From NCBI GenBank assembly GCA_027972325.1, contig JAPMOS010000304.1, forward strand, positions 1 through 31,327: a stretch of DNA of 31,327 nucleotides, written 5' to 3'. Source of the stretch: Paratrimastix pyriformis. Its lineage: Eukaryota > Preaxostyla > Paratrimastigidae. The notes beneath the pieces are model-generated. The model searched no databases and was not told the origin of the DNA. It was given only the letters and a program-made list of their open reading frames with translations. This document shows, piece by piece, positions 1 through 9,740 of the stretch (the first letter of the stretch is position 1; the number at the start of each line of letters is the position of its first letter). The position numbers and the translations under genes are program-made.

Positions 1-12
1 ACCCCAATCAGT

Positions 13-342
13 TCATGGAACTGTTCGTTTATCATCATCCGCTTTGTATGGATGTTGCTGTAATGCAAGTGCCCAATACGTATCACCTGTTCGATAAAAA
101 CGGTATATCCCGAGTTCAAAATCTTCATTTGCCTTCATTTCCGGCTGAGTCACATACATTTGTTCCGGGTTAAGCAATCCATCTGTCTTATTAATTTGTT
201 GTAAGTTGTCAATTATGGCACTTCCACCACCCATTTGTTTTGACATGGCTTTGACTATGTAATCTGCCTTCTTTGTCCATGATGAACCATGAGGTGCTGA
301 TTCACCTGGTGCTGCATAAGATGAACGTTTTCGTTGTGGCAT
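13..342 (-). CDS. Small hypothetical protein of the virus-like element
   Basis: 109-residue ORF, basic and Ser-rich at the N terminus (starts MPQRKRSSYAAPGES), with a Gln/Asn-rich middle and a C terminus rich in aromatic residues (FELGIYRFYRTGD). I recognise no domain, signal peptide or membrane segment. It lies on the same strand as the capsid and ATPase genes. The start is supported by a T-run motif (read on the minus strand, TATTTTTTCTCC) about 20-30 bases upstream, the arrangement seen before other genes of this element. A small virion protein is a reasonable guess from its place beside the capsid genes, but nothing in the sequence proves it. Confidence 0.5.
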   Translation of the reverse strand: MPQRKRSSYAAPGESAPHGSSWTKKADYIVKAMSKQMGGGSAIIDNLQQINKTDGLLNPEQMYVTQPEMKANEDFELGIYRFYRTGDTYWALALQQHPYKADDDKRTVP

Positions 343-693
343 TCGTTACTAATATAATTGATGGAGAAAAAATACTTCGATTATTTTTCCCTGCTTATAT
401 TATTACATTCAACAATGAAAGTCAAAACTGCTACAGATGAGTCACCTGAGGTGCCTTCAGACCTGCCACTGACACTAAGTTTCATATTGTTACTGTCCTC
501 TTCGAAATAGCAAAATTTAAACCAAATCAATGTCGCACATGGTTAAAAAGCATAAATTAGTACCAATTAAACGGGTTCATAAAACTGCTACAGTCTTCAG
601 ATACAGAATACGAGAGACTCCATCCTTAGGCGTGTTCTTCACAAAAGACTTAGGAAATGGTATTAAACTCGTGCTCCAAAAGCTCTCTTAATC
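343..693. other. AT-rich stretch without a recognisable gene
   Basis: The part next to 342 carries the T-run promoter-like motif of the neighbouring minus-strand gene. I see no convincing coding sequence in the rest; it may be decayed virus coding DNA. Confidence 0.4.
363..374 (-). promoter_or_regulatory. T-run promoter-like motif upstream of the 13-342 gene
   Basis: On the minus strand this reads TATTTTTTCTCC, about 20 bases before the ATG at 342. It is one base off the TCTA core seen before other genes of this element. Placement upstream of a start and recurrence are the only evidence. Confidence 0.4.
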
Positions 694-1261
694 TCAATCC
701 ACTCTAAATAACATGTTTACAGTCACTACATCAGTTGTAGGTTGTCCTGTTTCATCCAATATCGAATAGTCATAAGTTCTCGTTAACGTTGATGTTGGTG
801 ACAATTCGAGTCCTTTGTTATCTATTCCAACGAAAACTGGAATTGCGGCTTCACTCGTCACATTATTAATGATTTGATCAGTGTATAAGCCCCGGATTAC
901 TACAAAATACCTACTTCTGGTGACTGAATTGGTGACAAGATGAGTGCCTATAAGAGTTAGGTAATTTGGATTTTTGTTCATCCACTGGTTCAAAATGAGT
1001 GTTTTCTGAGTTGAGTCAAGGTTTATTGAGAGGAACATGATGCGTTTCATACAAATCATGCATAAAAGTTTCATCTGTCACAAAAAATTTTGACATGAGA
1101 TAGATGTTGACAAGTTGTTGACATAACCAATCCAACACCATATTCTAATAGGTTTTTGTGTAGTTGAGGGCTCCAATGTTGATATTTGCCTCGTTTTCAC
1201 TTAATTGTGATGCAACCTTAACTTTACTGAATCGTGAGGTTGACTTAGAAATTTTCACCAT
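694..1261 (-). pseudogene. Decayed minor capsid (penton-like) candidate
   Basis: Minus-strand coding-like sequence starting from an ATG at 1261 (MVKISKSTSRF). Its C-terminal part is rich in beta-prone segments such as YFVVIRGLYTDQ and ending NMLFRVD. In Polinton-like viruses and virophages a single-jelly-roll penton gene usually lies next to the major capsid gene, and this stretch holds that position just downstream of it. The identification rests on position and beta-rich character, not on a clear motif, and another virion protein is possible. The copy is a fossil with a small number of breaks. Confidence 0.4.
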
Positions 1262-1679
1262 TTTTGCCTATACAAAACGGTAACTCGTGACAGAGCGTAG
1301 ATCGACGTTCACAGCCACGGCTTTTTCGAAACAGCACCATATGAATAATATAGCTCGACATTTGCTAAGAAATCTGACAGTTACTTAACGTGCACGGGCT
1401 GCACAAGTTTTGACGCGTTCAATTTTCAATACAAACTGAACTTCCCTTTTATTCAAATCGTTGTCCTGACACTAAATGTGTCTGGGCTTATTTTAAACAT
1501 AGAAACAGTGATTTTTCATGCTCATATGTGGTACTGTCACAGCACTTCGATGTCAAAAGTGATATCTCATGTCAAAGGTGAGAAACGGAAGGTGTGACTT
1601 TTCTTCATTCCTACATGTTTCTTACATAACTAACGGGTTCTACCGAGTTGAATCACTTAGTTTTGTGTTCTACAGTCAA
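1262..1679. other. Intergenic stretch between the two capsid-region genes
   Basis: AT-rich, with no ORF of useful length or recognisable motif on either strand. It may hold the promoter of the 694-1261 gene and decayed sequence. Confidence 0.4.
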
Positions 1680-2863
1680 AGTGCCTTGTTTTGTGTTATA
1701 TCGATACCATGCTCGTCCGTGGCTAATACATTCAAAGTACAGTTGTGAGGCAATCCTGCTGTGAAAGTCACGACTAATTTAGGGTTAGAATACTCTTTTA
1801 GCACAATGGTACCATACACATTACCATATGATTCAATATCGTCATCTTGCTTGGTAGTCCTGAAAAGCGTAGAGTGTAGATGTTCTTGTCAAATGCCTTG
1901 CGGAAATACATCATCTGTTGGAATTCTTTGCGATTTAGCACTGATGGCTGTATCTGGATAGTTCTTGTTGTCAACAGAAAGGTGATATTCCGAGATATAG
2001 GCTGTTCCGGTGAATGGTGCTCCTGTCGTGTCATCAGACAGATACATTGACAGATACTCAACTTCATCGAATGGTAGGTCACATGTTATTGATGTGGCAC
2101 CTTGTGAAATTAGATACTTGGTTGAATCAACGAATTCATTCTGTACTGTAACCATTCCTGCTTCATCCATACTGCTTCGTAGAATTGCCTTCTTCTCATC
2201 TTCATGCATTGTCATGTAGTTAGCTACGAGTTCAACATCGAGAAAAGTGTTGGTTAATGTAGCTCCAACTGTGGAAGATGATGCTATTTCTGATATAGGG
2301 GCGAATTTCTACTTCAAAATATGGATTTGCTTGTAAGATGTCGAGCCGTAGAGGGTTAAAGTCAATGAATGGATTTGGTATGTAAATCAGTCCTTCCTGT
2401 TGTTGCGATGGATCAATGTCTGTGCCGGTTGCTCCAATACGTGCGTTCTGCATCATCAGTGCTTTGCGTTCTGTATGGCACGTTGGTAATATTGATATAT
2501 ACCTGCACTGTCCAACTTGTATATTTCACGTCCTTGGTGCTTAAACTTAAGGGATTTGATGAGCTTCATCATGTATCCACCTACGTAAGTCACCGTGCCG
2601 GCTGATGCTGTAGTAGCTCCGAGTCTGATGTGTAGGTGTATGTCATTACCTGAGAGTAGTCCGCTGTATTTATTAATGTCAAACTGTGCGACACTTCCAA
2701 ATGATATTTGCCGGTTAGGCTTGATTACTACCGGGTCCGTTACAATCTTAGGCTTGCGTATCTTAGTGGTTTTGTCATCCGTAAACTCATTGATTTTGAT
2801 TGCATTCCTTTCGAGGTCTGAGTTCTGTGTAGTGTGTGATTTTAGAATAATAGCCGTTGCCAT
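1680..2863 (-). pseudogene. Major capsid protein fossil (double jelly roll)
   Basis: The best preserved part is the N-terminal third, which contains RQISFGSVAQFDINK, then GNDIHLHIRLG, then YVGGYMMKLIKSLKFKHQG and REIYKLDSAGIYQYYQRA. An early beta-rich segment followed by a basic-aromatic 'LIKSLKF..QG.EIY' strand is characteristic of the first jelly roll of double-jelly-roll capsid proteins in Polinton-like viruses, virophages and nucleocytoplasmic large DNA viruses. Similar beta-rich sequence continues to about 1680. These proteins form the trimeric capsomers of the icosahedral shell. The ATPase gene lies directly upstream on the same strand with an 84-base gap that carries a T-run promoter-like motif. 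The gene is broken, with several breaks. Whether it is nearer to Polinton-like virus or virophage capsids cannot be decided by eye. Confidence 0.7.
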
Positions 2864-2884
2864 AGTGTGATAATTAATATCATA

Positions 2885-2899
2885 CTAAGATAAAAAAAT
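2885..2899 (-). promoter_or_regulatory. T-run promoter-like motif upstream of the capsid gene
   Basis: Minus-strand reading TATTTTTTTATCTTA, about 22-36 bases before the capsid ATG at 2863. It resembles the motif before the ATPase and fibre genes, though the core is ATCTTA rather than TCTA. Confidence 0.4.
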
Positions 2900-2947
2900 A
2901 CTCAAATTATTAAAATTTTGCCTATTTTGCTGCTCGACACTTGTTCT

Positions 2948-3928
2948 TCAACCATTTTTACCTTGGATCTGTAATCTCTTCATCTCCCAAAAGGCATTGT
3001 AAAGGTTAAGGTAATTGTCATGTAACAAAGGCTTGATCACCAAAATGTTGTGGTCTGCGGTGACTTTCTCGAATAGTTCTAAGAAATCTGCCTTCTTCAT
3101 ACACGACATATAATCATGGTATATCATGTCTTTCACTGAGTCATTCTTGGTGTAATGGACGAAACAGTAATTGGTGTTCTGCCTTGTTCTTGGTGATATA
3201 CCTGTTGGTATTTGTGTCGTCAGAATGACTGAGATGTTGTATCTTCTGTGATTGCAAAACAGACTGCCTAAAATATTACTTTGGTGTAACTTGTTGTTGC
3301 CATCTAAGATATCGTCAAATATCAATAAGACTGACTTCTTGCCTTTTGTCTTCTCTTGGAACTTGATGAGCTTCTCAATGAATAATGGTGTCTCCTCGTC
3401 GTCAAAGCCTCCAAAGCATCTGTCATCTGGAATGTTCCCTAACTCTTTCTGATATCTGTCTTTATTGTCTTGTGCAACTGTAAATAGGTAGATCTTGTCA
3501 ATCTCACTTCGTATCTGCTTTATAATTGAGAGAACTGATGTCGTTTTGCCACTTTCCTTCATGCCATAATGTAGCGAAATGAATGGTTCTTTCTTGTTTT
3601 TGAACCTGTCCACTATCTCTAATGAACTGAACTTAGGCATTTTGACATTACCTACCTTGACAATGCTTGCATCATCTTCTTTTACTTCAGGTGGTATGAA
3701 AACAACTTGCTTCTGCTCAATTTGCTCATCTTCTTCAACTTTTTGCCCTTCATCTTCCACCTTCACTTTATTCTCCTTCTTCTCCTTCTTCTCCTTCTTC
3801 GCCTTAGGAACCTTCTCTTTCTTCTCTTTTGGAGGCGCACATTTATGCTTCTTAAGCCACTTCTCACTCTTATATTCTTTCCCACACTCAGGACACTTAT
3901 ATACTTCCTTAACTGATTCAGACGACAT
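2948..3928 (-). CDS. FtsK/HerA-type (A32-like) genome packaging ATPase
   Basis: 326-residue open frame. Residues 12-30 form a C2HC zinc-finger-like knuckle (CPEC, then HKC), followed by a Lys/Glu-rich linker to about residue 75. The ATPase core follows: Walker A GMKESGKT at 122-129, Walker B LLIFDD at 201-206 and an ILTTQ sensor-like segment at 235-239. This order matches the A32-type packaging ATPases of Polintons, virophages and large DNA viruses, which use ATP to drive the genome into preformed capsids. The core length is normal for the family; a zinc knuckle plus charged linker in front is a less common extension that may bind DNA. The start at 3928 is supported by the 66-base divergent promoter region beside it. 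It looks whole, unlike the neighbouring capsid gene. Alternative P-loop families are unlikely given the gene context. Confidence 0.88.
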   Translation of the reverse strand: MSSESVKEVYKCPECGKEYKSEKWLKKHKCAPPKEKKEKVPKAKKEKKEKKENKVKVEDEGQKVEEDEQIEQKQVVFIPPEVKEDDASIVKVGNVKMPKFSSLEIVDRFKNKKEPFISLHYGMKESGKTTSVLSIIKQIRSEIDKIYLFTVAQDNKDRYQKELGNIPDDRCFGGFDDEETPLFIEKLIKFQEKTKGKKSVLLIFDDILDGNNKLHQSNILGSLFCNHRRYNISVILTTQIPTGISPRTRQNTNYCFVHYTKNDSVKDMIYHDYMSCMKKADFLELFEKVTADHNILVIKPLLHDNYLNLYNAFWEMKRLQIQGKNG

Positions 3929-3994
3929 TTTGAATTGTAACTATAATCTATATAGAAAAAATATTTTGTGTGTGAACTGTATTAGTTAACTAAT
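3929..3994. promoter_or_regulatory. Divergent promoter region with a TCTA-type motif
   Basis: These 66 bases separate the minus-strand ATPase start from the plus-strand acidic protein start, so they should drive both genes. The minus-strand reading at 3953-3963 is TATTTTTTCTA, followed by TATAGATTATAG. On the plus strand, AAATATTTTGTG lies about 30 bases before the ATG at 3995. The TCTA core in an AT-rich setting resembles the late promoter motif described for Cafeteria roenbergensis virus and its virophage mavirus. Confidence 0.5.
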
Positions 3995-4996
3995 ATGTCT
4001 GACAGTGTATCTGAATCTGATGAGGATTTACAGTCTTTTGTCTCTTCATCGAGTGAAATATCTATACCTTATGGAGATGATGAAAATAGTGAAGATTCTC
4101 AAAGTATCAATGATGATGATGCCTCAGTTGAATCAAATACTGGTATTGATGAGTCTGATGATGACTCAAAAGATGAGTCTAAAGATGAGTCTAAGGAAAA
4201 ATCGTCGGATGAACTGATTGATAATATGGACTTCCTTCTCCGTAAAGACCAACTACACAATGAAATACCTGATGGTAAAATTGTGTTTAAGACAAAAGAA
4301 CAAGTTGAAACTGAACAAAAACTCATGCAACAGGCTGTAGAAGAATTCGAACAACAACAGGAACAAGCAAAACAAGCACTCAAAGCTCGTCCAAGAGCAC
4401 CTCGTGCAATTCATTTCCCTAAGCCTCCAAAGAAACCTAAGAAGGCAAAGATTTCACTCAAACGTGAAAACGACATCAATGAGCTGCTCGTACTGACTAA
4501 CCAACTCGGTATGGACCAAGAAAAATACAATGTGGCATTCTTCGCTGCAATGTCTGATGATGAGCTGATGCAATTCAAAATTGACCTCTTTAAAGTTGTC
4601 GATGCAAAAATGGATGAATCCTTTCACAGTAGCAAACATGTAACTGAAATGCTGCTTAAGACTGCTGATATAACTGAAAAGATAATGCCTAAATACCTTC
4701 ATGGTTATCGTGACTCATTGGAATGTTCTCAAGAGGAGATTCAAAAATGCCTCGATGAAATGATTAAGAATGGTGATATGGAAGGCTTATTAAAGTCTAA
4801 GATGATGCAACCTAAGTATCAATTGATGATGATTCTCGGTGGAAACTTACTCGGACAAGTCAGTTCTAATATGAAAGCCGCTAAGTCTGTTGTCGTTAAA
4901 GCAAAAGAAACCCTCGACACTGTCCAAAAAAACTCACCCGTGTCGCAAACTGTATTACCACGTTCGGCTACATCGGAATCGGATGTCTTCTTCTAA
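3995..4996 (+). CDS. Acidic coiled-coil protein of the virus-like element
   Basis: 333-residue open frame that I cannot assign to a known family. Residues 1-75 are very acidic and Ser-rich (for example SDEDLQSF, then repeats of KDESKDES). About 105-130 is a Gln/Glu-rich coiled coil (VEEFEQQQEQAKQALKA). About 130-160 is a basic Pro/Lys patch (FPKPPKKPKKAKISLKRE). The remainder is mostly helical. An acidic head next to a basic patch would suit a scaffold, a core protein or a DNA- or capsid-bridging protein. It is transcribed away from the ATPase and sits only 12 bases before the next gene, so the two may be co-expressed. It looks whole. The function is inferred from composition and position only. 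Confidence 0.6.
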   Translation: MSDSVSESDEDLQSFVSSSSEISIPYGDDENSEDSQSINDDDASVESNTGIDESDDDSKDESKDESKEKSSDELIDNMDFLLRKDQLHNEIPDGKIVFKTKEQVETEQKLMQQAVEEFEQQQEQAKQALKARPRAPRAIHFPKPPKKPKKAKISLKRENDINELLVLTNQLGMDQEKYNVAFFAAMSDDELMQFKIDLFKVVDAKMDESFHSSKHVTEMLLKTADITEKIMPKYLHGYRDSLECSQEEIQKCLDEMIKNGDMEGLLKSKMMQPKYQLMMILGGNLLGQVSSNMKAAKSVVVKAKETLDTVQKNSPVSQTVLPRSATSESDVFF

Positions 4997-5008
4997 TCAC
5001 AACTAAGT

Positions 5009-5476
5009 ATGTCTTCTTCTCCTAATTCTTATTTGTCCTTAATTTTTTTATCCATGAATAGTATTGAATCATTCATGGCTTCTGACACTAAATCTGCAAT
5101 CGACCTAAAAGACATCACCATCAAATCAATCAGTGGTGTCTCATTGTATTGGCTTATCACTAAAACTCTGTCACTGCGGAGTGATTATGCTGACTATCTA
5201 AATGTCGGGCTGGCTGGAGCTGGTGGACTTACAATTGTGGCTCCTATTCTACAAAATCTCCTCGATGGAAGAGACCTGATGGCTGGATTATCATTCGACT
5301 CAACCATGCTAAAGAATGCTCTCGTTGATGGTGGCATGTCAATGGCTGTGTATCTGGCTCTTCGTTTTGCATTCGGTTCAAAACTTGATGTGAGTCTGCT
5401 CAATCGTTATGTAGGTGTAATTTGCTCTGTAATTGGCGGTGACATGATTCGTCCTTACATCCTCTCTAAGCTATAA
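5009..5476 (+). CDS. Small multi-pass membrane protein
   Basis: 155-residue open frame. Hydrophobic stretches include ISGVSLYWLITKTLSL, LNVGLAGAGGLTIVAPIL, GGMSMAVYLALRFAFG and YVGVICSVIGGDMI, which suggest three or four membrane segments. In-frame Met residues at positions 16 and 23 are alternative starts; starting at 16 or 23 would shed a hydrophobic leader that looks less like the rest. It sits between the acidic protein and the fibre. Small membrane proteins near the fibre or capsid genes occur in virophages and Polinton-like viruses and could act in an internal membrane, entry or release. No specific family is recognised. Confidence 0.55.
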   Translation: MSSSPNSYLSLIFLSMNSIESFMASDTKSAIDLKDITIKSISGVSLYWLITKTLSLRSDYADYLNVGLAGAGGLTIVAPILQNLLDGRDLMAGLSFDSTMLKNALVDGGMSMAVYLALRFAFGSKLDVSLLNRYVGVICSVIGGDMIRPYILSKL

Positions 5477-5516
5477 ACTTATCATCAATCAACACCTTAA
5501 TCTTTTCATGTTTTTG

Positions 5517-5526
5517 TATTTTTCTA
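5517..5526 (+). promoter_or_regulatory. TCTA-type promoter motif of the fibre gene
   Basis: TATTTTTCTA lies 15 bases before the fibre ATG at 5541, followed by GGTTATATAG. It is nearly the same string as the minus-strand motif before the ATPase gene. Confidence 0.5.
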
Positions 5527-5540
5527 TTGCGGTTATATAG

Positions 5541-8510
5541 ATGGAACCACAAAAGAAAGTCATCTTTACTGACAGAATCTCTCTCGCTAACACTTTTGGT
5601 TACGATAGAGTAGCTGTCGAAACTCAGAACGAAAATCCTCTTGAACTTAGATGTGATGCTGTATTAAAGAAAGATGTAACTATTGATGGAGAAACAGTGT
5701 TAGGAAACAATCTTACAATCAATGGCGGCACTCATACAGTCAATGGTGAAACTACGTTTAATGGACTTGTCAAATTCAATAGTGATGTCATTTTGCCTTC
5801 TGCTCCTATTCCTGACATGTCAATTGGACAACTGTCTAATGTGGATGTGTCAACTGGACTTGTCGATAAACAAACACTACTTTATGACGCTTCCACACAA
5901 TGCTGGAAGAATTCAACTGCAAATGAATCAACCACTGCTAAATACAATACCATCACAGAAATGTCTGCCGGTAATGGCACTTCAGTTAATAATGTTCTTC
6001 TGGCTTCTGGAAAAATCACCGCAACTAATGCACAAATCACCTCTTTTACCATCGCTGGATTGGTTCATTGTGACGCCTCTGGAAATATGTCATCATCAAC
6101 TTTGATAAATTCTGATATTACTGATGGCACAATTAATGATTCTAAACTTAACACTATTAGCACCGCTGGAAAAATAGCTAACTCTGCTACAACTGCTACT
6201 GATGCAAGTTCTGCCTCCACTATTGTTCTTAGAAATGCAAGTGGTGACACTAAAGTAAACAATCTCTCTGCAAACACTGTATTAGCAAACTCTGTCAAAT
6301 CAGTGACTTCTGGAAACTTAGACATTCAATCAAATGGTAATGTAAACATTGATATTGATAATGACAATAATGAAACGGGCAAAAACTTCACTGTAACTAC
6401 AAACAATGGCGCCTCTACATTGTTCCAAGTGAATGATGCTGGAAAAATTATCATTCCTACAATGGCTTCTGCTAATATAGTTCATTCCACTGCAACTGGT
6501 GAATTGGCTGTATCTAAAATCATATCGACTGATATCGTTGATGGAGCTGTGACTGATGCAAAAATAGCCTCTTTATCTATTCCTAATGCGCCTTCAACAA
6601 TTGTGCAACGTGATGCTAATAGCAAAATATACTGTGCTACTGTGGTAGCTGATAAAGTGGCTCCTACTGGTGCAACATTGAGTGTTCCTGCTGCTATCTC
6701 ATGCAATTCTATCACTTCTGGTGCTGTTCTATGCACTGGAACTCTAAAGACTACAATAACAGATGCTCCAATCCTCGGAACTGACTCATCTGGATATGTT
6801 GTAACTGGTGCTTTTCCACTCGCTGTAACGGCTAATTCAATAACAACTACTGGTGGCAACTTAATCATAAACAATCCAATAGCTGTTGACAACATAATTC
6901 CTCTTAATACTTCTCTCAAAATAGGTAACTTCACAGTAAATTCCACTGACACCACATTCGAAAATGCTGATAACACTACCTTCACTATTAAGTCAAAAGG
7001 CAACATAAAATACAATAGTGATTACAATGCTAATGACACTTCTCCAAATCATACATTCACTATTGGCGCAACTGACATGCTTTCTATATATTCCAATAAA
7101 GTTAAGACTGCATTTCCATTTGAATGTCCATTTATTGGCTCAAACACTGGCTCTCTCAAAATATCAATGTATCCTTATGGTAACACAAACTGGGGCATTT
7201 ATCAAGCAAGCTCTGGTGCAAATGCTGACTTCTCTGGTACTGGTTCTGCATGCGCCGGCTTTGATATGAACAATGCAATTCGATTCCGTGTCTATGACAG
7301 TTCTTCAACTGGAATAATCTTCGAAAACTCAAACAATGTATGCAACTTCTCTGCAAATGCTAACACTGGTACTTTCTGGACTCGTGGACTGCTGACGGCT
7401 GGTGGAAATTTGGCAAGCCCTAAAATCAGTTCACCTGCTTCTTCCGCAAATCTCGGGCTTAGAATTGGTTTCAATGGAACTGTTGATAACGCCTGGGGCG
7501 CTTACATGTCTGCAACCACTTCATTTGACAATTCAACTGCATGCGTTGGAAATGATTTCTCTGGTCAAGCACTTCGACTTCGTGCATATAACAATGCTAA
7601 CTGCGGTATGATATTCGAAAATAGTGACAATGTCATGAACCTCTCATGCAATGCAAACAGTGGTAATCTTTGGCTACGTGGCATGGCAACACTGAATGGT
7701 GGCTTAAAACTACCTAACAACACCTCCGGATATCTATATAGTGATGCAAATGGTAATATCACCGCAACTACTGTAACTTCCACTTCTGCTCAGTCTCTCG
7801 CTGCTAATAGTGGCTCTTCCACTAATATCTCATCGAATAATAATCTTATTAACATTTCTGGTGATACTACAAGTTCATACTTTAATGCAAATAACGCTAA
7901 CTTTGGAGTTGTTTTTAATGTTGGAGGGCTAATGTGATTAACTTTGGTAAGACTCGTGTGACTTCACCTGTCATATTAGCTACTGCTCAATCAACTGGTG
8001 ATTCTCTGCAAATGTACATCGATACTACTGGAAAAATACATGTTCCTACATCCTCAATTCGATACAAGGAAAACGTAATGGATATGGCTGATACGTCATA
8101 TTTATATAAGTTACGTCCCGTCAATTTCAATTACAAGGCTGATGAGAAAAGGTCAAATGCTATGGTCTAATAGCTGAAGAATGTGTTGATGTATGTCCTG
8201 ATTTAGTATATTACAAGGATGGCGCTGTTGAAGGTATTCGACAAGATCGTTTGCCTTTCATGATGCTCAATGAGATGAAAAACTAAAGGCACATTGTGAT
8301 TCACTCACTGATGAAAACATGTCATTAAAAGCTCAAATAGAAACACTTAAAACTGCTGTAGCGGAAATCAGACAGATGATTTCTGTTACGTTCGAAACTA
8401 CTCAACCTTCTTCAATTGATAATGGTAAAATGGCATTCTATCTCGCTGATGACTCAACACTGAAGGCTACATGGAAGATAAACAATGTACGACAAGCTAC
8501 CAATATTTAA
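5541..8510 (+). pseudogene. Fibre / adhesin with peptidase S74 chaperone tail (fossil)
   Basis: Long Thr/Ser/Asn-rich beta-type protein, the longest gene in the element. The N-terminal part contains repeated short motifs such as DITDGTINDSKL and DIVDGAVTDAKI, typical of trimeric fibre shafts. Two related units of roughly 90-100 residues follow (about residues 530-625 and 630-725), each ending in a pattern like FENS.NV.N.S.NAN.G..W.RG. The tail carries SSIRYKENV followed by LYKLRPVNFNY, the signature of the peptidase S74 intramolecular chaperone of phage tail spikes. In that family a Ser and a Lys in a S-x-x-R-x-K context release the chaperone after trimerisation, and both residues are visible. 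A coiled-coil-like end follows (LKAQIETLKTAVAEIRQM). The likely role is host attachment. The copy is broken, with two or three breaks near its end. Confidence 0.75.
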
Positions 8511-9180
8511 GCAAAAGAGACTTTGAATTGTCTGCTTTCTTCTTCCCTTCTTTCACTATAAGTAGCTGTTTGCATGAGGCTGAGATTCCATAATGCTGCT
8601 TATCATCAACCCATACTTTAAGTTGGACTATCATTTTAACTGTGCTCCCTGGATTGACGGCTTTCCGTAAATCCTCGTTTGTTTGTATTGTTGTGTCCTG
8701 TTTTACCTCACCATCTTCATCTTTTCGGAAGACACTCGGATACAGTGTATCTGCATATCCAACTGCTACTTTATAGTAGCTCGGAAACTTGTCATTATCA
8801 CTCGTCTTGGCAAATGATTTGTATTGAAATTCATCTGGTTTGCCTTCTTCAAAAGTACCATTCACAATGCTTTCCACATTGTTTTGACAGTACTTCTCGA
8901 GCTTGTCTATCATCTTCTTAAAGTCATCGCCTACATTCTCAACTGGTAACCTGATGGTTTTAGTGTTCTCGTAAAAGTTCACTCCATAAGGTCCTAAGTC
9001 GATTTGTGGCGTCTGAACTAAGAGGTTACTACCATTATGTTCAATGTGACACATCTTCATTGTCTTCTCTTGCTTCCTGGACGATTCAGATAAGGCTTCA
9101 ATTGACAGCTTCTTAACTGTGAAATCGTTCGGAATGATCACAACTGGCATATCAGACTCAACAGATTGCTTGCTTGACAT
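8497..9180 (-). CDS. Viral single-strand DNA-binding-like protein
   Basis: 227-residue open frame, convergent with the fibre gene and overlapping its end by 14 bases. It contains GSNLLVQTPQIDLGPYGVN near residue 50, a central acidic helical region, YYKVAVGYADTLYPSVF, and a C-terminal VKMIVQLKVWV followed by YGISASCKQLLIV. The layout 'LL.QTP......GV', then a late 'GS.V..IVQ...W......G.S...KQL', resembles a conserved protein family of nucleocytoplasmic large DNA viruses suggested to bind single-stranded DNA through an OB-like fold. I recognise this pattern from memory and cannot confirm the family. It would coat DNA during replication. The frame is intact, and a TCTA-containing AT-rich motif lies just upstream of the start. 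Confidence 0.55.
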   Translation of the reverse strand: MSSKQSVESDMPVVIIPNDFTVKKLSIEALSESSRKQEKTMKMCHIEHNGSNLLVQTPQIDLGPYGVNFYENTKTIRLPVENVGDDFKKMIDKLEKYCQNNVESIVNGTFEEGKPDEFQYKSFAKTSDNDKFPSYYKVAVGYADTLYPSVFRKDEDGEVKQDTTIQTNEDLRKAVNPGSTVKMIVQLKVWVDDKQHYGISASCKQLLIVKEGKKKADNSKSLLLKYW

Positions 9181-9740
9181 TAGTGGTTATTATATACTAA
9201 CTATAGATAATAATTTTTCTTAAAATACCTTTACTGATTCAGTGATTATAATGAGTGCGCATTCTGATGAGATATTCCTCATTATATCATCAGTTGCTCA
9301 TCAAAATTTTGCTTTTTTAGCCTTAGAGCTCAAATGATGAAACGCTGTTTTTTATCTCTTTGAAATAGAAGGTAAATCTGATTGATTTCTCTTTCAATTC
9401 ATGTCAAAGCTGAGTAAATTTTCGCTTTAAAGGGCTCGGTGCTGAAATCAAATTTCATATTGTTTTATCATTTTGTCAAACTTTTCCATTTTCTTAGAAT
9501 CAATTATTTGAGCTGATTCAATCAAAAAGAATGCATTATTTACTTAAGATTGATGCATTATTTAATGATCACTTTTGAAAAGCACTTTTGTCACAATTTT
9601 ATTTTGAATGAAGAGATAAGCTGTTTCTGATTGAATTCTCTTTCGTTTGATGCTTAAGATGATTGAATTGTTTGATTTGACAAAAATGGCAAAATAATTT
9701 CTGGGACAAAAAATGGAAAAAAAATTGAAAATGCATGGAG
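9181..9740. other. AT-rich flank of the virus-like element
   Basis: No supportable gene. The minus-strand reading near 9204-9219 is AATTATTATCTA, a TCTA-type motif about 25 bases before the start at 9180. The rest is AT-rich with diverged resemblance to the 127-bp repeat that follows. It may be part of the terminal region of the element. Confidence 0.45.
9204..9219 (-). promoter_or_regulatory. TCTA-type motif upstream of the DNA-binding protein gene
   Basis: Minus-strand reading AAAAATTATTATCTA, roughly 24-39 bases before the ATG at 9180. The T-run is interrupted, but the TCTA core and AT-rich context match the sites before the ATPase and fibre genes. Confidence 0.4.

Noticed and set aside
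3579-3989. Plus-strand ORF rich in Phe/Ser/Leu
   Set aside because: Antisense shadow of the Lys/Glu-rich linker of the packaging ATPase.
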